Shown one piece after another: positions 23,775 to 33,900 of a stretch of DNA of 49,738 nucleotides (the first letter of the stretch is position 1; the number at the start of each line of letters is the position of its first letter). Below the pieces are notes generated by a model. It had not been told where the DNA came from. It was given only the letters and a program-made list of their open reading frames with translations, and made no database searches. The stretch is taken from the NCBI GenBank assembly GCA_000437275.1, contig FR899710.1:1-49738 (forward strand), read 5' to 3'. The position numbers were made by a program, and so were the translations under genes. Source of the DNA: Clostridium sp. CAG:411. GTDB lineage: Bacteria; Bacillota; Clostridia; Lachnospirales; Lachnospiraceae.

Positions 23775-25160
23775 ATGAAAAAGCTTTTTGAAGGAATTGG
23801 ACAAGGCTTTAGAAATGTTTTTGGTCTGTTAAGAGATGCATGGGAATATGGAAATGTATGGACCAGACTTTCATTCCTTGTTTTAGGTGCTGGTAATCTT
23901 GCAAGAAAGCAGATTGTCAAAGGTCTTGTTTATCTTGCAATGGAAATTGGCTTTATTTTTTACATGATTATGTTTGGTGTGACTGCATTAAGTCATTTTG
24001 GTGATTTGGGAACGACTGAACAGGGTATGGCATACAATGAAGCCACTGGTGTATATGAAACAGCAAAGGGAGATAACTCCATGTTGTTGTTATTGGCAGC
24101 AGTAGTAGCAATCTTTATTATTGTATTCTTTGTGATCATGTGGTACAAAAATATAAAGAGTGCATATCGCACACAGTTAAACGAGGAAATGGGTATTAAG
24201 AACAATACCATTAAAGAGGATTTTGCAGATTATCTTGATTCAAAATTGCACTTTACAATGTTATTTATTCCTGTTATGAGTGTGCTGGTATTTAATATTT
24301 TACCATTGTCCTATATGATTTTGATTGCATTTACAAACTTTGATAGAACACATCAGCCACCAGGAAACTTATTTGATTGGGTAGGACTTAGAAACTTCCA
24401 GGTTATGTTAAACTTCGATGGTATTATTGGACAGACATTCTGGCCAGTATTGGGATGGACTTTTGTATGGGCAATCTTTGCTACATTCCTTAACTACATC
24501 TTTGGTATGTTGCTTGCTATTATCATTAACCGTAAAGGAACAAGATTTAAAGGTATGTGGAGAACATTCTTTGTACTTACAATTGCTATTCCACAGTTTG
24601 TATCTTTGCTGTTAATGCATCAGATGTTAGATGAAAGTGGACCTTTGAATGGTACTTTGATAAATTTAGGCCTGATTGATGAACCAATCCTATTCTTATC
24701 AAGTAAAACATTAGCAAGAATAACAGTTATCGTAATTAACCTTTGGGTAGGTATGCCTTATACAATGTTGACAACAACAGGTATTTTACAGAACATTCCT
24801 TCCGATTTATATGAATCCGCAAAGGTGGATGGTGCAAACGCTGTTACTATTTTCTGGAAGATTACACTTCCATATATGTTGTTCGTAACAACACCAAAAT
24901 TGATTACAGATTTCGTTGGTAATATCAACAACTTTAACGTTATCTTCTTCTTGTCGTCGGGTGGACCAAAGACTACCAAGTATTATCAAGCTGGTTATAC
25001 GGACTTGCTGGTAACCTGGTTGTATCACTTGACAGTAGATTCTAAGGATTACTGTTATGCATCTGTAATTGGTATTTTTGTGTTTATCATATCAGCCGTA
25101 TTGTCATTGATTACATACAGAAATACTGCATCATACAAGGACGAGGAGGGATTCTCATAA
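23775..25160 (+). CDS. malF: Maltodextrin ABC transporter permease, MalF type
   Basis: 461 residues from ATG 23775 with AAGGAGGAAACAAC upstream. A GTG at 23721 in the same frame lies inside the pseudoknot region and lacks a ribosome site. The N-terminal region with two helices (about residues 50-80 and 95-122) precedes the transport domain, as in MalF-type proteins. The EAA loop reads YESAKVDGANAVTIFWKI. It pairs with the MalG-type gene, which overlaps its stop by one base (TAATG), so translation is coupled. Confidence 0.9.
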   Translation: MKKLFEGIGQGFRNVFGLLRDAWEYGNVWTRLSFLVLGAGNLARKQIVKGLVYLAMEIGFIFYMIMFGVTALSHFGDLGTTEQGMAYNEATGVYETAKGDNSMLLLLAAVVAIFIIVFFVIMWYKNIKSAYRTQLNEEMGIKNNTIKEDFADYLDSKLHFTMLFIPVMSVLVFNILPLSYMILIAFTNFDRTHQPPGNLFDWVGLRNFQVMLNFDGIIGQTFWPVLGWTFVWAIFATFLNYIFGMLLAIIINRKGTRFKGMWRTFFVLTIAIPQFVSLLLMHQMLDESGPLNGTLINLGLIDEPILFLSSKTLARITVIVINLWVGMPYTMLTTTGILQNIPSDLYESAKVDGANAVTIFWKITLPYMLFVTTPKLITDFVGNINNFNVIFFLSSGGPKTTKYYQAGYTDLLVTWLYHLTVDSKDYCYASVIGIFVFIISAVLSLITYRNTASYKDEEGFS

Positions 25161-26026
25161 TGCAAAAGCAAGAAACAGGTTCCATGAAGAGAAATCGCTT
25201 CATTGGAAATACAATTGTGCATGTTATTTTAACAATATTATCTATTATTTGGTTGTTTCCTGTAGTATGGATTGTATTAGCGTCTTTTAATGCAAATCCA
25301 GATCCAGGTTCAAGTAACTTTTTCCCAACTTCATTTGGGTTACAGAACTATATTAAATTGTTTACAGAAACAGACCAGTTCTACTTTGTAAAATGGTTTG
25401 GAAATACATTTTTAGTAGCTGTTGGTACATGTTTATTATCTACATTTTATGTATTATGTGTTTCTTACACATTGTCAAGACTTAGATTTAAGGCTCGTAA
25501 GAAGTTAATGAATGTTGGTTTGATTTTGAACATGTTCCCAGGTTTCATGTCAATGATCGCTGTATACTATATCTTAAAAGGAATTGGTTTATCAGAATCA
25601 TTAGTTTCCTTAGTATTTGTATACTCAGCAGGACAGGCATTACAGTATCATATTGCGAAGGGATTCTTTGATACAATTCCTAGAGCGGTTGATGAGGCTG
25701 CTTGGATTGATGGTGCTACCAGATTCCAGGTATTTTATAAGATTACAATTCCATTGTCTAAGCCTATTTTGATCTATACGGTATTGACATCATTTATGGC
25801 TCCATGGATTGACTTTATCTTTGCTAAGGTTATCCTTGGTACAAACTACAACAAATATACCGTTGCTATTGGTATGTGGACAATGATGCAGAAAGAGTAC
25901 ATTCAGACTTGGTATGGTCGATTTACTGCGGCTGCTGTAATCGTATCTATTCCAATTTCGCTGTTATTCTTATTCATGCAGAAATACTATGTGGAAGGTA
26001 TGTCCGCAGGTGCTGTAAAGGGTTAA
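25160..26026 (+). CDS. malG: Maltodextrin ABC transporter permease, MalG type
   Basis: 288 residues. The ATG shares its first base with the stop codon of the upstream permease. Six helices are predicted and the EAA loop is DEAAWIDGATRFQVFYKIT. The C-terminus ends in QKYYVEGMSAGAVKG, typical of MalG/YcjP-like sugar permeases. With the upstream permease it forms the channel for the adjacent sugar-binding lipoprotein. The cognate ATPase is not encoded here. A terminator follows at 26061. Confidence 0.93.
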   Translation: MQKQETGSMKRNRFIGNTIVHVILTILSIIWLFPVVWIVLASFNANPDPGSSNFFPTSFGLQNYIKLFTETDQFYFVKWFGNTFLVAVGTCLLSTFYVLCVSYTLSRLRFKARKKLMNVGLILNMFPGFMSMIAVYYILKGIGLSESLVSLVFVYSAGQALQYHIAKGFFDTIPRAVDEAAWIDGATRFQVFYKITIPLSKPILIYTVLTSFMAPWIDFIFAKVILGTNYNKYTVAIGMWTMMQKEYIQTWYGRFTAAAVIVSIPISLLFLFMQKYYVEGMSAGAVKG

Positions 26027-26060
26027 TGAATATGGTTTGCCTTTTGGCAAAATTTATAAA

Positions 26061-26098
26061 GGGGCTGTTGTATGGAGGCATACAGCAGTTCTTTTTTT
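26061..26098 (+). terminator. Intrinsic terminator between malG and the amylase gene
   Basis: GGGGCTGTTGTATG pairs with CATACAGCAGTTCT including several wobble pairs, followed by seven T. No separate promoter was seen before the amylase gene, so that gene probably relies on partial readthrough. Confidence 0.8.
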
Positions 26099-26122
26099 GC
26101 AAAATAAATAAGGGGGAAGGTT

Positions 26123-27760
26123 ATGAAACACTGGAAAGAAATTGCAAAACGTTTTTTGGCATGTAGTATGGTGTTGGTATTGTTAAGTGGATGTGGAAAA
26201 GGAAGTACCAATACAAAGAAACAAGAGGATACCGATACAAAAAGCACATATAAATATGAGCAGGAATTGGCAATGATTGATGATAATACAAGAAACTATT
26301 ATGAAATTTTTGTCTATTCCTTTTATGATAGTGATGGAGATGGAATCGGCGACTTAAATGGTGTAGCAAAAAAATTAGATTATATACAGGATATGGGATT
26401 TAACGGTATATGGTTAATGCCAATTATGCCATCACCAACCTACCATAAATATGATACGACAGAGTACTGTAATATTGATGAACAATATGGTACATTGGAT
26501 GATTTTAAAAAGTTGCTGGAGGAGTGTCACAAACGTGATATTCATGTTATTATTGACTTTATGATGAATCATACATCCACACAACATCCATGGTTTCAAT
26601 CAGCTACTCAATATTTAGAGGGATTAAAGAAAAATGAAAAACCATCGAAAAAAGATTGTCCATATTATGCATATTACAACTTTATTCCAAAGGATGAAGT
26701 TACCAGTGAGACGTATTATCAGGTAGGTTCTACAGACTGGTATTACGAAGGACAGTTTTGGGAAGGAATGCCTGACTTAAATCTGAAAAATAGAACAGTG
26801 CAAAAGGAATTAGAAAAAGCAGCTAAGTTCTGGCTGGATTTAGGTGTGGATGGGTTCCGTCTGGATGGCGTAAAATTCTTCACTAATGGGGATGAAAGTA
26901 ATATCAAAATACTAAAGTGGTTTAATGATTATGTGAAATCTCAAAAAGAGGATGCATATATTGTTAGTGAAGTATGGGATAATTATAATGTAGCAGCAGA
27001 ATATTTGAAGAGTGGAATTGACAGTACCTTTGACTTTAGCTTTGGACAGTCAACAGGAGTCATCGTGTCTATGGTAAGACAAAGTCAGACAAAAGATGTA
27101 GGGCAGAGTTTTGCAAATGCGATGTTAAATATTCAGGATTTGACAAAAGAGGCGAATCCAAAGGCAACGGTAGCCGAATTTTTGACGAATCATGATACGG
27201 GACGAATGGCAAATATTCTTGTGTCAGATGAAAAGATAAAAATGGCATATGCATTGGAACTTTTTATGAGTGGAAATGCATTTGTATATTATGGAGAGGA
27301 AATTGCACTTACTGGGGCTGGAAAGGATGAAAATTTCCGTTCCCCTATGTATTGGTCTGCTACCGATCAAACAGGCATGACAGATGGACCAGCAGATATG
27401 GATGAAATTGAAAATCGCTTCCCTTCTGTAGAGGAACAGCAGGCAGATGAAAATTCGATTTTAAACTTTATAAAACGATGCCTTCGTCTGCGAAATGAAA
27501 ATCCAGAGATTGCCAGAGGTGAAATGGCTTTAATTCCAGAAGTAAAGGATGAGGCGATTTGTGCAATTACAAAGGAATATAAAGACAGTAAACTTGTGAT
27601 GCTTTATAATATGTCTACGGAAGAAAAGAAAGTGACGGTTAGCAAAGATACTTATAAGTATCAGGGAATTCGTGGATATGCCAGTACAGATGGCAGTGAA
27701 GTTACGTTATCAGATGAAACGGTAACATTGCCACCATATTCGGTTGTAATATTAAAATAG
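26123..27760 (+). CDS. Lipid-anchored alpha-amylase (GH13)
   Basis: 545 residues from ATG 26123 with AAGGGGGAAGG upstream. The signal peptide ends in lipobox LSGC with Cys24, so the enzyme is tethered to the outer face of the membrane. The GH13 barrel is complete. Region I is DFMMNHTS, the nucleophile region DGFRLDGVKFF (Asp248), the acid/base SEVWDNY (Glu283) and the third carboxylate TNHDTGR (Asp358). The calcium-site-like segment DSDGDGIGDLNG is also present. Such enzymes cut starch or maltodextrins at the surface and feed the importer upstream. Neopullulanase or cyclomaltodextrinase activity cannot be ruled out. The dtd gene follows 13 bases later. Confidence 0.9.
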   Translation: MKHWKEIAKRFLACSMVLVLLSGCGKGSTNTKKQEDTDTKSTYKYEQELAMIDDNTRNYYEIFVYSFYDSDGDGIGDLNGVAKKLDYIQDMGFNGIWLMPIMPSPTYHKYDTTEYCNIDEQYGTLDDFKKLLEECHKRDIHVIIDFMMNHTSTQHPWFQSATQYLEGLKKNEKPSKKDCPYYAYYNFIPKDEVTSETYYQVGSTDWYYEGQFWEGMPDLNLKNRTVQKELEKAAKFWLDLGVDGFRLDGVKFFTNGDESNIKILKWFNDYVKSQKEDAYIVSEVWDNYNVAAEYLKSGIDSTFDFSFGQSTGVIVSMVRQSQTKDVGQSFANAMLNIQDLTKEANPKATVAEFLTNHDTGRMANILVSDEKIKMAYALELFMSGNAFVYYGEEIALTGAGKDENFRSPMYWSATDQTGMTDGPADMDEIENRFPSVEEQQADENSILNFIKRCLRLRNENPEIARGEMALIPEVKDEAICAITKEYKDSKLVMLYNMSTEEKKVTVSKDTYKYQGIRGYASTDGSEVTLSDETVTLPPYSVVILK

Positions 27761-27773
27761 AGGATTTGATAAA

Positions 27774-28220
27774 ATGAAATTGGTAATTCAAAGAGTGACA
27801 CAGGCTTCTGTAGAAATAGCAGGAGAGAGTGTGGGAAAAATTGGAAAAGGCTACATGGTTTTGTTTGGAGCTGGAGCAGGTGATACAAAGGAGATCGCAG
27901 ACAAGCTGTTTGACAAGATGATTAAACTTCGCATTTTTCAAGACGAAGATGGAAAGACAAACAAATCAATTGCAGATGTGGGTGGAGAGTTGTTAATTGT
28001 ATCGCAGTTCACATTATATGCAAATTGCAAAAAAGGAAATCGACCAAGCTTTATGGATGCAGGAAAACCGCAGGAAGCAGAGGAGCTTTATGAATATTTT
28101 CTAACGTTGGCAAAAGAGAAGTATGGAAGTTGCCAGCATGGAGAATTTGGTGCAGATATGCAGGTAAGCCTCTGCAATGACGGACCGTTTACAATTATTT
28201 TAGATTCGGAAACACTTTAA
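27774..28220 (+). CDS. dtd: D-aminoacyl-tRNA deacylase
   Basis: 148 residues from ATG 27774. Family signatures are the N-terminal MKLVIQRVTQASVEI, the active-site SQFTLYANCKKGNRPSF and the C-terminal NDGPFTIILDSE. The enzyme removes D-amino acids (and glycine from tRNA-Ala) from mischarged tRNAs. It starts 13 bases after the amylase gene and is probably carried on the same transcript. The last two bases of its stop codon begin the closing stem of dispersed-element copy 3. Confidence 0.94.
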   Translation: MKLVIQRVTQASVEIAGESVGKIGKGYMVLFGAGAGDTKEIADKLFDKMIKLRIFQDEDGKTNKSIADVGGELLIVSQFTLYANCKKGNRPSFMDAGKPQEAEELYEYFLTLAKEKYGSCQHGEFGADMQVSLCNDGPFTIILDSETL

Positions 28221-28290
28221 CCGAATCGACTGCAAAGCAGTTATTTGGTTATGAGCAAGTAGCGAAGCGGATTGTGAATATCCGTTTGAC
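28219..28290 (+). repeat. Dispersed structured element, copy 3
   Basis: AACCGAAT (28219-28226) pairs with ATTTGGTT (28243-28250) including one G.U pair and encloses the hairpin ACTGC-AAA-GCAGT. The shared block ATGAGCAAGTAGCGAAGCGG follows, with the hairpin AAGCGGAT/ATCCGTTT. The closing stem differs in sequence from copies 1 and 4 but keeps its pairing. It lies between dtd and dnaX. Confidence 0.8.
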
Positions 28291-28310
28291 GAAAGGAAAG
28301 GAAGAGAACC

Positions 28311-29891
28311 ATGTCTTATACGGCTTTATATCGAAAATTTCGTCCAACCGAGTTTGAGGATGTAAAAGGGCAGGAGCATATTGTGCGTACCCTCCGCAAT
28401 CAGATTCGTGCAGGTAGGATTGGACATGCATTTTTGTTTTGTGGTACAAGAGGAACGGGTAAGACAACCATTGCTAAGATATTAGCCAAGGCAGTGAATT
28501 GTGAACATCCCATTGATGGAAGCCCTTGTAATACCTGTGGAACTTGTAAAGCAATCAATGAACAGACATCCATGAATGTAATTGAGATGGATGCGGCATC
28601 AAACAACGGTGTAGATAATATCAGAGAAATTGTGGAAGATGTGCAGTATTCTCCTGCGCAGGGGAAATATAAAGTATATATTATTGATGAGGTGCATATG
28701 CTTTCTACTGGTGCGTTCAATGCCTTGTTAAAAACATTGGAAGAGCCGCCAGAGTATGTAATCTTTATTTTAGCAACAACAGAAGCACACAAGATACCGA
28801 TTACGATTTTATCCCGTTGCCAAAGGTATGACTTTAGAAGAATTACCATAGACGTAATTGCGGACCGCTTAAAAGAATTGTTGATAAAGGAAGAGGTGCA
28901 GGCAGAGGAGAAGGCAATCCGTTATATTGCAAAAGCGGGAGATGGCTCTATGCGTGATGCATTAAGCCTTTTGGACCGATGTATTGCCTTTTATCTGGGA
29001 GAAGAACTGACCTATGATAAAGTGCTTGAGGTACTGGGTGCAGTGGATACCGATATATTTTCCGCATTGTTTCAATATGTGGCAGAGGGAAATGTTAGCG
29101 GTTGCATGGAGATTTTGGAGGAGTTAATTACCAGAGGTAGAGAGTTGACACAGGTGGTAATGGACTTTACTTGGTATTTGCGGAATTTATTGCTTGTAAA
29201 GACTTCTAAACAGGCAAGAGAGGTTGTGGATGTATCTTCTGAACATTTTCCTGTGATGGAAAAGGAAGCAGAAATGGTGGAAGCAGATACATTGATGCGT
29301 TATATTCGGGTATTATCCGAATTATCCAATCAAATACGATATGCCACACAAAAACGTGTACTTATTGAAGTTGCGTTGATTAAGCTTTGTAAACCTGCCA
29401 TGGAGACCAATTATGATTCTATTCTGGACCGTATCCGAGTGCTGGAAAAGCAGGTAGAAAAGGGAGTTGTGGTAAAACAGCAACCTGCGGTAGAACAGGT
29501 AGTATCAGTATCCCAACAAAGTGTAGAAAAGCAAAAAGAACCAGAGACAATAGAAGCATTGGAAAAGGCAATTCCAGAAGAATTGCAGGCAGTCGCTAAA
29601 AATTGGGATAGAATTTGTGCAAGTATTCCTCCAAGCACCAGAGCATATTTGGCAAATGCTATTCCTTCCGTAGGAGAGGGAAACAGCCTGTTGCTTTTAT
29701 TTGAGGATGATGTAGCTCGTGGTATGTTTGATACAGAAGAACATATTAAGGAGGTTACATCCGCGATAGAACAGCAACTGCATAAAGAAGTACAGGTACA
29801 TGCAAAATATATGAAAAACCAAGGCAAAAATCAGGAGGATATTTTGGATTTAAGCAGATTTTCCAAAATGACAATTGAGATTGAGGAGTAA
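28311..29891 (+). CDS. dnaX: DNA polymerase III subunits gamma/tau
   Basis: 526 residues from ATG 28311 with GAAAGGAAAGGAAG upstream. It opens with MSYTALYRKFRPTEFEDVKGQ. Walker A is GTRGTGKTT (45-53), the zinc-binding cysteines are 64, 73, 76 and 79, and Walker B contains YIIDEVHMLS. The SRC motif SRCQRYDF and the sensor region follow. The C-terminal third is the tau-type region and is rather short. It loads the sliding clamp during replication. The order dnaX-ybaB, with recR further on, is conserved in Firmicutes. Confidence 0.96.
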   Translation: MSYTALYRKFRPTEFEDVKGQEHIVRTLRNQIRAGRIGHAFLFCGTRGTGKTTIAKILAKAVNCEHPIDGSPCNTCGTCKAINEQTSMNVIEMDAASNNGVDNIREIVEDVQYSPAQGKYKVYIIDEVHMLSTGAFNALLKTLEEPPEYVIFILATTEAHKIPITILSRCQRYDFRRITIDVIADRLKELLIKEEVQAEEKAIRYIAKAGDGSMRDALSLLDRCIAFYLGEELTYDKVLEVLGAVDTDIFSALFQYVAEGNVSGCMEILEELITRGRELTQVVMDFTWYLRNLLLVKTSKQAREVVDVSSEHFPVMEKEAEMVEADTLMRYIRVLSELSNQIRYATQKRVLIEVALIKLCKPAMETNYDSILDRIRVLEKQVEKGVVVKQQPAVEQVVSVSQQSVEKQKEPETIEALEKAIPEELQAVAKNWDRICASIPPSTRAYLANAIPSVGEGNSLLLLFEDDVARGMFDTEEHIKEVTSAIEQQLHKEVQVHAKYMKNQGKNQEDILDLSRFSKMTIEIEE

Positions 29892-30016
29892 ACAGGTTGC
29901 TATTTCAGAAAACATATTGTAATATAGTTTTAAGAGACAACTGATGATTGCAAGATGAAAATACAAACGTTTTGCAATGGTTTATTAGGCGTTGAAAGTG
30001 AAAGGAGATATTTATA

Positions 30017-30370
30017 ATGGCAAAAAGAGGTGGATTTTCAGGAATGCCTGGAAATATGGGAAATTTGATGAAACAGGCACAGAAGATGCAGCGTCAGATG
30101 GAAGAGAAAACAAAGGAATTTGAGGAAAAGACTTGGCAGGCAAGTGCTGGTGGCGGAATGGTAACGGTAGAGGTAACTGGAAAGAAAGAAATCTCTAAGA
30201 TTACAATTAAGCCAGAGGTGGTAGATCCTGATGATATTGAGACATTAGAGGACCTTATCATGGCAGCAACCAATGAAGCATATCGCTCTATGGAAGAGGA
30301 GACTGCACAGGCAATGGATAACATTACGGGTGGATTAACAAGCAGCTTTGGAGGCGGCTTCCCATTTTAA
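30017..30370 (+). CDS. YbaB/EbfC family nucleoid-associated protein
   Basis: 117 residues from ATG 30017 with AAAGGAGATAT upstream. It begins with a Gly/Met-rich segment, then a helix KQAQKMQRQMEEKTKEF, a beta sheet with GGGMVTVEVTGKKEI and a C-terminal helix. The protein binds DNA as a dimer. It follows dnaX, its usual neighbour. The 125-base gap contains ATTGCAA/TTGCAAT inverted arms (about 29948-29978) of unknown role. A strong terminator ends the unit. Confidence 0.93.
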   Translation: MAKRGGFSGMPGNMGNLMKQAQKMQRQMEEKTKEFEEKTWQASAGGGMVTVEVTGKKEISKITIKPEVVDPDDIETLEDLIMAATNEAYRSMEEETAQAMDNITGGLTSSFGGGFPF

Positions 30371-30376
30371 ATATTG

Positions 30377-30417
30377 CAAAATGCCACACAGGCCAATTGG
30401 CTTGTGTGGCATTTTTT
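30377..30417 (+). terminator. Intrinsic terminator after ybaB
   Basis: AAAATGCCACACA...TGTGTGGCATTTT with an inner GCC-AATT-GGC extension, followed by T. It separates ybaB from recR, which in Bacillus follows directly. Confidence 0.93.
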
Positions 30418-30441
30418 GCATTTAGGCATTAAAAATATTTC

Positions 30442-30600
30442 CTATTTTGCCTCGAAAGAACCGCATTCGGTATCTTCGCATGTGCAAGTGTTACAATCGC
30501 ACTTGCCTACATTGATTTTCTCCAAGGTACAATAATTTTCCCCTGAAGCGTGGTGTGTGCATTCGTTTACGGAACATGCGATACAATGATTTGAACCCAT
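30442..30600 (-). CDS. Cysteine-rich DUF1540 miniprotein
   Basis: 52 residues on the minus strand, ATG at 30600 preceded by AAGGAGGTAGCATT. The sequence starts MGSNHCIACSVNECTHHASG and contains ten cysteines in CxxC, CxC and similar spacing, ending ECGSFEAK. The pattern C-x2-C-S-V-x2-C, then NYC and a final C-x2-F-E matches DUF1540 proteins, which are small, probably metal-binding and common in spore-forming Clostridia. Function unknown. It lies convergent to ybaB, and its stop is 25 bases from the ybaB terminator stem, which could serve both strands. Confidence 0.85.
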   Translation of the reverse strand: MGSNHCIACSVNECTHHASGENYCTLEKINVGKCDCNTCTCEDTECGSFEAK

Positions 30601-30924
30601 AATGCTACCTCCTTAAAAGATTTTTCTATGATTAATGCTTTCTCTAATCAGAGAAAACAAGAAAAAAGAAGCAGATTTGTCCATTTTCCTTTGTGTCTTA
30701 ATCCTTAGAACTTTAAAGTCCAAATGATAAGGACTAAGGCTTTGAAAGGAAAAGAACAAACTGTAATAGTAGTATGTGAGTTTTGATAAAATTTATTCTA
30801 TTCATTTTTAAAAATGTAACGCCTATGCAGATTAAAATATGATATAATGAAAAGATGGCAATAAGAATTTTGAATGTCCAATCCTTGGTTGAAGAGTTGG
30901 GCTGGAAAGAAGTGAGTATCTATT
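30601..30924. other. Intergenic region upstream of the SNF2 helicase gene
   Basis: About 320 bases. The ribosome site of the DUF1540 gene lies at the left edge. An extended -10 TGATATAAT at 30840-30848 is the best promoter candidate for the helicase gene; its -35 is weak. CCTTAG and CTAAGG arms at about 30710-30750 could form an imperfect hairpin. No further gene is seen. Confidence 0.45.
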
Positions 30925-33900
30925 ATGGCATTAACGGAAGATTTGATAAAACATCATACAACAGCGGCAGCATTTCGGAAGGGAAAGCAATTAGTGTCCC
31001 AAAATGCTGTGGAGGATTTGCTGATTGAAAGGGATGAACAGGAGCAGATACAATATTTGAATGGAAAAGTTTCGGGAAATGTGGAGCCATATTACAATGT
31101 GTCAGTGGATTATGATGAAAAGAGACAGGAAATTACAGCTACCCATTGTGAATGTGAAGCGTATCGAAGTATTCCAGGTTATTGTAAGCATATTGTTGCA
31201 TTATCCCTTGTGGCAATCGAACAGGAAAAGAAGCAGGAAAAGGAAAATTATCCTGTTGTAAATGATTTTATTGAATTTCTGGAAGATGTTGAAAAAATTC
31301 AAAGAAAACAAAAGTCGGAGACGAAAGAACAAAAACTTCGTAGATTGCTTGGTATAGGAACTGTAAAAAAAGGAATGGAAGTTCCGAAACAGCAATCAGA
31401 TACCACCATCCTAAAGATGTTGGATCGATTGGCAAAAAATGTACAGGATCAAGTATATTATGGGATAGAAAGTCAGGAAAAGATAGAAATTGAACCACAT
31501 CTTTATCGGGAAAATGGATATGGTTCGCTGTGTGTATCCTTTCGAATTGGCGGTAAGAAAAAGTATGTATTGAAGTCTTTGGAAGAATTTGTAGAATTGA
31601 TGGAATCCAGAGAATATTTTTCCTATGGTAAAAATCTTTCCTTTGTTCATGCCAGAGAAAATTTTGTACAGACGTCGCTTCCGTTATTAGATTTTATTAT
31701 TGGCTATGTAAATCTGAAAGGAAAAGGACAGCGGAGAAGTTTTTATTATGGCCCAGCCACAAAAGAGATTTTATTAAATGGATTGCTATTTGAGCAATTG
31801 TTTCTTGCCATAGAAGCCAGTGCAGAATTACGTGGAGCACAATGGAACGGTATGAGTTATGAGACTATTTTGGGTGCAACAAAGGGAGAAAACTTTTACT
31901 TACAAAGAAAAAATCCAGAGTTGGAGCTTCAATTGGAAAAGACAGAGGGAGGAGCGTATCTGGAATTTCCTGAAATGCAGATTATGTTGGGAACAACCGA
32001 GATTTTTATTGTAGACCACAACATGATTTATCATTGTAAAGAGGGATTTTGCAAAGATTTGCGAATCATTTTGGAACAACTGGATAAAGGACGGATGCAA
32101 AGTCTGTTTATTGCGGATGAAGATTTGCAAAGTGTCTGTGCCTCCATTATGCCAAAGCTTTCCAAGTATTTCCGTGTACGGGAAAAGTTTATTGCAATTG
32201 AGGAATATCAGCCTCCAGAGGCGGAAATATTTATGTATCTGGATGATGATAAGGAAATCGGAGTGACTTGTAGAGTAGAGTGTCAATATGGAAGCCAGAA
32301 GTATCGTATTTTTGAAACTACAGATTCGTCAGTTTATCGTGATATAGCCAAGGAAGCCGCTTGTATTCAGCTATTGGAGCGATATTTTGTACAGGCGAGA
32401 AGGAAGTATTCGGACTTTATGATTCTGGAGGAGGACAAGCTGTATGAATTATTGGCAGAAGGAATTGATGAATTAAACGAAATCGGACATGTATTTGCAA
32501 CGGAAGAATTTAAAAAGAATGGCATACGTCAAACACCAAGTGTGGATTTAGGAGTATCCATTCAAAGCAATCTGTTGGATTTGTCGGTACAGTCGGAACA
32601 GCTTCCTTATGCGGAATTGGATGCAATTTTAAACAGCTATAAATTGCGTAAACGCTATCATCGTTTAAAAGACGGACAGTTTTTGGAATTGGAAGATTCG
32701 TCCCTTTCTGTATTGTCAGAGCTGGCAGATGGTCTGGAACTTACGGAAAAAGAATTGAAAAAGGGAACCATACGACTTCCAAAGCATCGTGCGCTGTTTA
32801 TAGATGCTGTTTTACGGGATGCGGGTGAGCAGGTACATGTGCATAGAAATCAACTGTTCAAAGAGTTAATCAGAAATATCAAAAATGTAGAGGACAGCGA
32901 TTATGAAATCCCTGCACAACAGTACCCTGTGTTGCGTAGTTATCAGAAAAAAGGATACCGCTGGCTGCGTACCATACGGGAATATGGTTTTGGAGGTATT
33001 TTGGCAGATGATATGGGGCTTGGTAAGACGTTACAGATGATAACCCTGTTTCAGGCAGTAAAAGAGGAATGGCAGCAGGGTAAGAAGGAAAATACGATAC
33101 TGGCATTGGTAGTATGTCCTGCGTCCTTAGTGTATAACTGGGAAAGTGAAATTGCAAAATTCGCGCCAACCCTCACCACACAAATTATCAGTGGTACTGC
33201 GGGGGCAAGAAAACAATTGATTCAAGAGGGAAAAAGTAAAGATGTATGGATTACCTCTTATGATTTGTTAAAGCGAGATTATGAGCAATATCAGGAATGT
33301 TATTTTGATATACATGTCATTGATGAGGCACAGTACATTAAAAATGCTTCTACGCAGGCTGCAAAGGCAGTGAAAAGCATTTCCTCCAATACGAGAATTG
33401 CACTTACGGGTACTCCGATTGAGAATCGACTGAGTGAACTTTGGAGTATTTTTGACTTTCTTATGCCTGGCTTACTATTTAGTTATAAGCACTTTAAGGA
33501 AGAAATTGAGACTGCCATAGTAAATGGTACGAATAAGGATGGACAGCCAGATACCAAGGCATCCATTCGATTAAAAAATATGGTACGTCCATTTATTCTT
33601 AGACGATTAAAAGAAGATGTGTTGAAAGACCTTCCAAAGAAGATGGAGCATGTAGTATATGCCAAAATGGAGGGAGAACAGCAGAAATTGTATGATGCCA
33701 GAGTGCAGATGTTGAAACAGAGCTTGGAAAATCAGACGGATGAGCAATTTAAAAATAACAAGATTCAGATTTTATCAGAACTTACAAGACTTCGTCAGAT
33801 TTGTTGTGATCCATTGTTGTGTTATGAGGATTACAAAGGTGCTTCTGCTAAATTATCATTATGCATGGAGATGATTGCAGATGCAGTGGAAAGTGGACAT

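Noticed and set aside
29945..29980. cre-like site TACAAACGTTTTGCA before ybaB
   Set aside because: Only half of the palindrome fits and it coincides with ATTGCAA/TTGCAAT arms. Housekeeping context gives no support.
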